Source: an uncultured Oscillospiraceae bacterium
GTDB taxonomy: Bacteria > Bacillota > Clostridia > Oscillospirales > Oscillospiraceae
Direction: 5' to 3'
DNA length: 17,051 nt
Assembly: GCA_934589525.1 (NCBI GenBank)
Contig: CAKTOB010000039.1
Coordinates: 1 to 17,051, forward strand
The notes under the pieces are model-generated. The model worked only from the letters and a program-made list of their open reading frames with translations, made no database searches and was not told where the DNA came from. Below, piece by piece: positions 14,101 through 17,051 of the stretch. A program made the position numbers and the translations under genes. The first letter of the stretch is position 1. Every line of letters begins with the position of its first letter.

Positions 14101-14153
14101 GGCTCTCCCTTTGGGAGAGCTGGCTCGGCGCAGCCGAGACTGAGAGGGTAGCG
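14101..14153. repeat. Double-hairpin repeat element
   Basis: Two adjacent stems, GCTCTCCC/GGGAGAGC (14102-14109 with 14113-14120) and CTCGGC/GCCGAG (14124-14129 with 14133-14138), followed by CTGAGAGGG. This resembles small dispersed hairpin repeats seen in gut Clostridia. No T-run follows. Confidence 0.65.
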
Positions 14154-14209
14154 GGGCAGCGTAAAACGTTCCAGAAACAGTAGGCGAATCCGTAGAAACG
14201 TTGTACCTT

Positions 14210-14334
14210 ATGTCATTCCGACCGCAGCGTCAGCGGAGCGGAGGAATCCACTACGTTGAAGGATGAACCAACGCAAGGTAAAACTTGCTACTTGGGAAGA
14301 TTCCTCGACTCGCTACGCTCGCTCGGAATGACAT
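14210..14334. repeat. MITE-like element with terminal inverted repeats
   Basis: Perfect 12-bp ends ATGTCATTCCGA (14210-14221) and TCGGAATGACAT (14323-14334) extend inward as imperfect arms of about 40 bases (including GGAGGAATCC on the left and GATTCCTCGA on the right). The 125-bp element has no coding capacity. Size, ends and location in an intergenic gap fit a small non-autonomous mobile repeat. Confidence 0.75.
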
Positions 14335-14454
14335 GTCGGTGGGTGGTTCCGGTTGTCTGCAGGGGTTGTATTCGGAACGTGGCATGGCGATGAATCATCG
14401 CCGCTACATTGCGTGGTGCCATTTAACCGCATGGGTTGCATTCGGGGCGTTTCC

Positions 14455-14476
14455 GGAACGGCACACAGGCCGTTCC
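14455..14476. repeat. Short hairpin repeat
   Basis: Arms GGAACGGC (14455-14462) and GCCGTTCC (14469-14476) around six bases. It follows two related segments starting GTTGTATTCGG (near 14367) and GTTGCATTCGG (near 14435), which look like a diverged direct repeat. Confidence 0.55.
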
Positions 14477-14552
14477 CTACGGTGAGACTCGGGATGTTTC
14501 CCCTCTGCGCCCATTGTTCCTACAATGCGGAACGCCGTACCGCCCCTCATCC

Positions 14553-14593
14553 ACCGCCTACGGCGGTCCCCCTTCCCCAAAGGGGAAGGTTTT
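14553..14593 (+). repeat. Double hairpin with terminator-like end
   Basis: Stem CCGCC/GGCGG (14554-14558 with 14562-14566) is followed by stem CCTTCCCC/GGGGAAGG (14571-14578 with 14582-14589) and TTTTGG. It could act as a weak terminator for the U32 transcript, but the short T-run and similarity to dispersed repeats make a repeat more likely. Confidence 0.55.
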
Positions 14594-14696
14594 GGAGCGC
14601 AGAATTCAAGAAATCTTCAAGAAGCGTTCGCAATTGGGCTGTAGAATAGGTCTGAAAAGAGAAACGCTGTTTTGGAACTGAAAGGAAAAAACAACG

Positions 14697-15269
14697 ATGC
14701 GGTTGATTTTGGCATCCGCTTCCCCCAGGCGGCGGGAGCTGATGGGGGCCTTTGGGCATCCCTTTGAGGTGTGCAGTGCGGATATTGATGAAACCATGGA
14801 CCCCAAGAAGTCCCCTTTTGAGGAGGTGGCCCGGGTCAGTAGGCTGAAGGCCTTGGCCATCCCCCGGGAACAGGGGGATGTGGTGGTGGCGGCGGATACC
14901 ATCGTGGTCTGCGGCGGAAAGGTTCTGGGAAAGCCCAAGACCGTGGAACGGGCCCAGGAAATGCTGGCCCTGCTCTCGGGCCGGGACCACCAGGTCATGA
15001 CCGGCTGCACCGTCCTCCGGGGAGACCGGGCGGAGACCTTTACAGAGGTCACCACCCTGCATTTTAGGCCCATGACCCCCGGAGAGATCCGCCGCTACGC
15101 CGAAAGCGGGGAGCCCCTGGATAAGGCCGGGGCCTACGGCATCCAGGGCGGCGGTGCCCTGTTCTGCACCGGTATGGAGGGCGACTATTATAATGTGGTG
15201 GGTCTGCCCCTGTGCCATCTGGGGCAGGTTTTGAAAAAAATGGTCCCGGAATGGGATATGGAGGCGTGA
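14697..15269 (+). CDS. maf: Maf-family nucleotide pyrophosphatase
   Basis: A 190-residue cytoplasmic enzyme of the Maf family, which hydrolyses non-canonical or pyrimidine nucleoside triphosphates (dTTP/UTP type) to monophosphates and was first linked to septum inhibition. Motifs are LILASASPRRRELM (3-16), the catalytic ADTIVV with D67, GKPKT soon after, and GAYGIQG near the C-terminal third. Length is standard. The start at 14697 has AAAGGA upstream. The gene ends exactly one base before mreC begins, so it is the first gene of a maf-mreC-mreD-mrdA operon. Only a weak -10-like TAGAAT (14642-14647) is visible before it, so its promoter is unclear. Confidence 0.93.
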   Translation: MRLILASASPRRRELMGAFGHPFEVCSADIDETMDPKKSPFEEVARVSRLKALAIPREQGDVVVAADTIVVCGGKVLGKPKTVERAQEMLALLSGRDHQVMTGCTVLRGDRAETFTEVTTLHFRPMTPGEIRRYAESGEPLDKAGAYGIQGGGALFCTGMEGDYYNVVGLPLCHLGQVLKKMVPEWDMEA

Positions 15270-16187
15270 ATGAAACAGTTATTCAATACCAAGCTTCGCA
15301 TCATTTTGGTGCTGGCGGTGCTCATCACCGCGGGCCTGTCCGTGCTGTCGGGGCTGACCAATCAGAGTTTGCCGGATATGCTGATCCAGGGTGCCCTGAC
15401 CCCCTTCCGCAGCGCGGCCACCAGCTTCACCAACACCGTGGAGCGGTACTACAGCTATATGTTTAAGTATGAGGCCCTGAAAGCCGAAAACGAAAAGCTG
15501 AAAGCGGATCTGGCCCAGATGGAGGATACGGCCCGTCAGGCCGATGCCACCACCCGTGAAAACGAACGTCTGCGGAAAATGAACAGCCTGCTTACCAGTC
15601 ACGACAGCTACAAGACCGTGGATGCCTACATCATCGGCTGGAGCTCCACGGATTTTACAAACGTGCTGACCATCAACCGGGGCACCAACGCAGGCATTGA
15701 GACCAACATGTGTGCCATTACGGAAAACGGCGAAGTGGTGGGCCTGGTGACCCAGGTGGGCCCCAACTACGCCCAGGTCAAAACGGTGCTGGACTCCACC
15801 CTGGAAATCAGCTCCACCATTTCCGACTCCGGCTACAACGGCATGGTCTCCGGCGGCTATATCAAAGGCAACGAAAAGCTGCTGCGGATGAACTATCTGC
15901 CCTCCGCCGCCATTATCCGAAACAACCAGCAGGTGGTGACCTCCGGTTCTACGGTGTACCCCCGAGGTCTGATCGTCGGCTCCATTGTGGATGCCGGTTT
16001 TGAAACCACCGGCGTGGCCAAATTTGCCCTGCTGCAATCCGCCGCGGACATTGACTCCTTGGAGCAGGTCTTCATCATCACCCAGTACACCACGGATGCG
16101 GATGCTTCCGTCGCTTCTACCACTACGGAAACCACTGCCGACGGTACCGGGGAGACTGCGGCTACGGAAGAAACCCTTCTCCCCTGA
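15270..16187 (+). CDS. mreC: Rod shape-determining protein MreC
   Basis: A 305-residue elongasome protein that links MreB/MreD to PBP2 outside the membrane. Visible parts are one N-terminal transmembrane helix (about 9-28), a coiled coil (about 64-110, EALKAENEKLKADLAQME), the beta-rich MreC domain (about 115-270, with NRGTNAGIETNM and GMVSGGY) and a Thr/Ala/Glu-rich, probably disordered C-terminal tail (about 271-305). The ATG follows the maf stop with no gap, and its ribosome binding site GGAGG lies in the last maf codons, so translation is likely coupled. The acidic Thr-rich tail is longer than in minimal MreC proteins. Confidence 0.94.
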   Translation: MKQLFNTKLRIILVLAVLITAGLSVLSGLTNQSLPDMLIQGALTPFRSAATSFTNTVERYYSYMFKYEALKAENEKLKADLAQMEDTARQADATTRENERLRKMNSLLTSHDSYKTVDAYIIGWSSTDFTNVLTINRGTNAGIETNMCAITENGEVVGLVTQVGPNYAQVKTVLDSTLEISSTISDSGYNGMVSGGYIKGNEKLLRMNYLPSAAIIRNNQQVVTSGSTVYPRGLIVGSIVDAGFETTGVAKFALLQSAADIDSLEQVFIITQYTTDADASVASTTTETTADGTGETAATEETLLP

Positions 16188-16195
16188 GGATCAGT

Positions 16196-16888
16196 ATGGC
16201 AGAACAACAACGTAAACGGCGGCCCCAGCAGCCGCCTCAAAGACGCCGCCGGAAGCGGAAAAAGGGCAACGCCTTTGCCCGGTGGCTGGTAGATACGGTG
16301 GATAAGATCCAGGCCTCCAAGGCGGAGTTCCAGCCGGACCGGCAGGGCTCCTCCCTGGCAAAGACCCTGCACTTTACCAAGCAGCAGCGCATGAGCCTGC
16401 TGCGAGGGGGGCTCCTGGTCTTCACCTGCGTCATGGCCCTGGTGGTTCAGGACTGCATTATGAGCCGCATCCACGTTTTTGGTGCCACTACCGATTTGGG
16501 CGTGGCGGCAGTATTGCTGGTGGCCTTGCTGGAAGGCACGGAAACCGGAAGCATCTTCGCCTTGGTGGCCGGCATCGTCTATTACTTTTCCGGCTCCGCC
16601 CCCGGGGCCTACTGCGTAGGCCTCATGACCGTTCCGGCATTGCTCTGCGGCCTGTTCCGTCAGAAATTCTGGCGGCGTAGCACCGGTTCCATGATTTTGT
16701 GCAGTGCCATCGCTATGCTTCTGTATGAGCTGGGGCTTTACGGCACCGCCGTTTTCCTGGGTGTGACCCGCTGGAACCGTCTTTCATATTTCCTGCTGAC
16801 AGCGCTGTACTCCATTGTGGTGATGATCCCGCTGTATCAGCTCATCTACCGCATTGGATCGATTGGAGGTCATGTATGGAACGAGTAA
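16196..16888 (+). CDS. mreD: Rod shape-determining protein MreD with basic N-terminal extension
   Basis: A 230-residue membrane protein of the elongasome. The C-terminal part (about 68-230) carries five or six hydrophobic helices as in normal MreD (about 160-170 residues). The first ~65 residues are an extra cytoplasmic stretch, very rich in Arg, Lys, Pro and Gln (for example RRRRKRKKG), which could contact nucleic acid, lipid headgroups or a partner. The start at 16196 has GAGGA upstream that overlaps the mreC stop, and the gene overlaps mrdA by 13 bases. Assignment rests on operon position between mreC and a PBP2 gene plus the helix pattern. Confidence 0.88.
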   Translation: MAEQQRKRRPQQPPQRRRRKRKKGNAFARWLVDTVDKIQASKAEFQPDRQGSSLAKTLHFTKQQRMSLLRGGLLVFTCVMALVVQDCIMSRIHVFGATTDLGVAAVLLVALLEGTETGSIFALVAGIVYYFSGSAPGAYCVGLMTVPALLCGLFRQKFWRRSTGSMILCSAIAMLLYELGLYGTAVFLGVTRWNRLSYFLLTALYSIVVMIPLYQLIYRIGSIGGHVWNE

Positions 16889-17051
16889 CCAAGCTTCGAG
16901 CCAGAATTTTTTTAGGGCTGTTTGCCTGTATCATGGTGCTGTACGCCATGCGGCTGTTTAAGCTGCAAATCATCGATACCGACGGCAACACCGATAACAC
17001 CACCCTGTACTCCACCGTTACCACCGTCCGAGCCGCCCGGGGCGACATCCT
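16876..17051 (+). CDS. mrdA: Penicillin-binding protein 2, N-terminal part (partial)
   Basis: The first 58 codons of a gene that runs off the window. It has a basic N-terminus, one membrane helix (about 10-28, FLGLFACIMVLYAMRLF) and then TTVRAARGDIL, the typical start of the class B penicillin-binding protein dimerisation domain (RGxIxDRNG type). The ATG at 16876 lies inside the end of mreD (13-base overlap) with GGAGG at 16865-16869. Product: transpeptidase that crosslinks wall peptides during elongation, working with MreC, MreD and RodA. The catalytic Ser motifs lie beyond the edge, so activity cannot be judged. A spore-type SpoVD-like protein is a less likely alternative. Confidence 0.88.
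   Translation, partial: MERVTKLRARIFLGLFACIMVLYAMRLFKLQIIDTDGNTDNTTLYSTVTTVRAARGDI

Noticed and set aside
14285..14681. Several overlapping plus-strand open frames in the repeat cluster
   Set aside because: They are built from hairpin repeats, lack ribosome binding sites and show no protein signature.
1..17051. CRISPR arrays, tRNA or rRNA genes, transposase genes
   Set aside because: I looked for regularly spaced direct repeats, tRNA-like cloverleaf arms and transposase motifs on both strands and saw none.

Overview
The window looks like a chromosomal segment of a fairly GC-rich Gram-positive anaerobe of the Clostridia, most plausibly a gut Oscillospirales/Ruminococcaceae-type bacterium. 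This rests on the gene set (RNase Y, U32 protein, Maf, MreC, MreD and PBP2 in one block), strong GGAGG-type ribosome binding sites, TTGACA/TATAAT promoters, and dispersed hairpin repeats of the kind common in these genomes. The species cannot be fixed from sequence alone.

Region 1 (1-735) is AT-richer and reads like the edge of an accessory element. It holds the tail of an unidentified gene, a strong two-way terminator, and a compact locus that I read as a type I toxin-antitoxin system. That locus has a 28-codon holin-like toxin ORF at 536-622, a plus-strand promoter at 407-435, an opposing minus-strand promoter at 706-734, a shared internal terminator hairpin, and a long inverted repeat that gives both RNAs the same 5' end. 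The Shine-Dalgarno can be masked by the leader.

Region 2 (767-6611) holds mostly single-gene units: a membrane-anchored diguanylate cyclase (plus strand), then on the minus strand a MATE exporter, a VanZ-family membrane protein, a BrnQ branched-chain amino-acid transporter and a small zinc-ribbon membrane protein. Most have their own recognisable promoter. The brnQ promoter carries a near-perfect 21-bp palindrome over its -35 box and AT-rich CodY-like sites upstream.

Region 3 (6670-9972) has a membrane-anchored GH25 muramidase (plus strand). It converges on a two-gene minus-strand operon, a polytopic membrane protein followed by a DPM-type family 2 glycosyltransferase. These two overlap by 8 bases and probably act together on a lipid-linked or cell-surface glycan.

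Region 4 (10059-17051) is housekeeping DNA on the plus strand: rny with a long structured leader, a U32 (RlhA-like) protein, a 635-bp gene-free stretch packed with hairpin and MITE-like repeats, then the tightly coupled maf-mreC-mreD-mrdA cluster for cell-wall elongation. The last gene runs off the window.

The most interesting signal is the toxin-antitoxin locus at 356-735. The brnQ regulatory region, the tandem palindromes at 2052-2107 and the repeat cluster after the U32 gene come next. I saw no CRISPR array, tRNA, rRNA or transposase gene.
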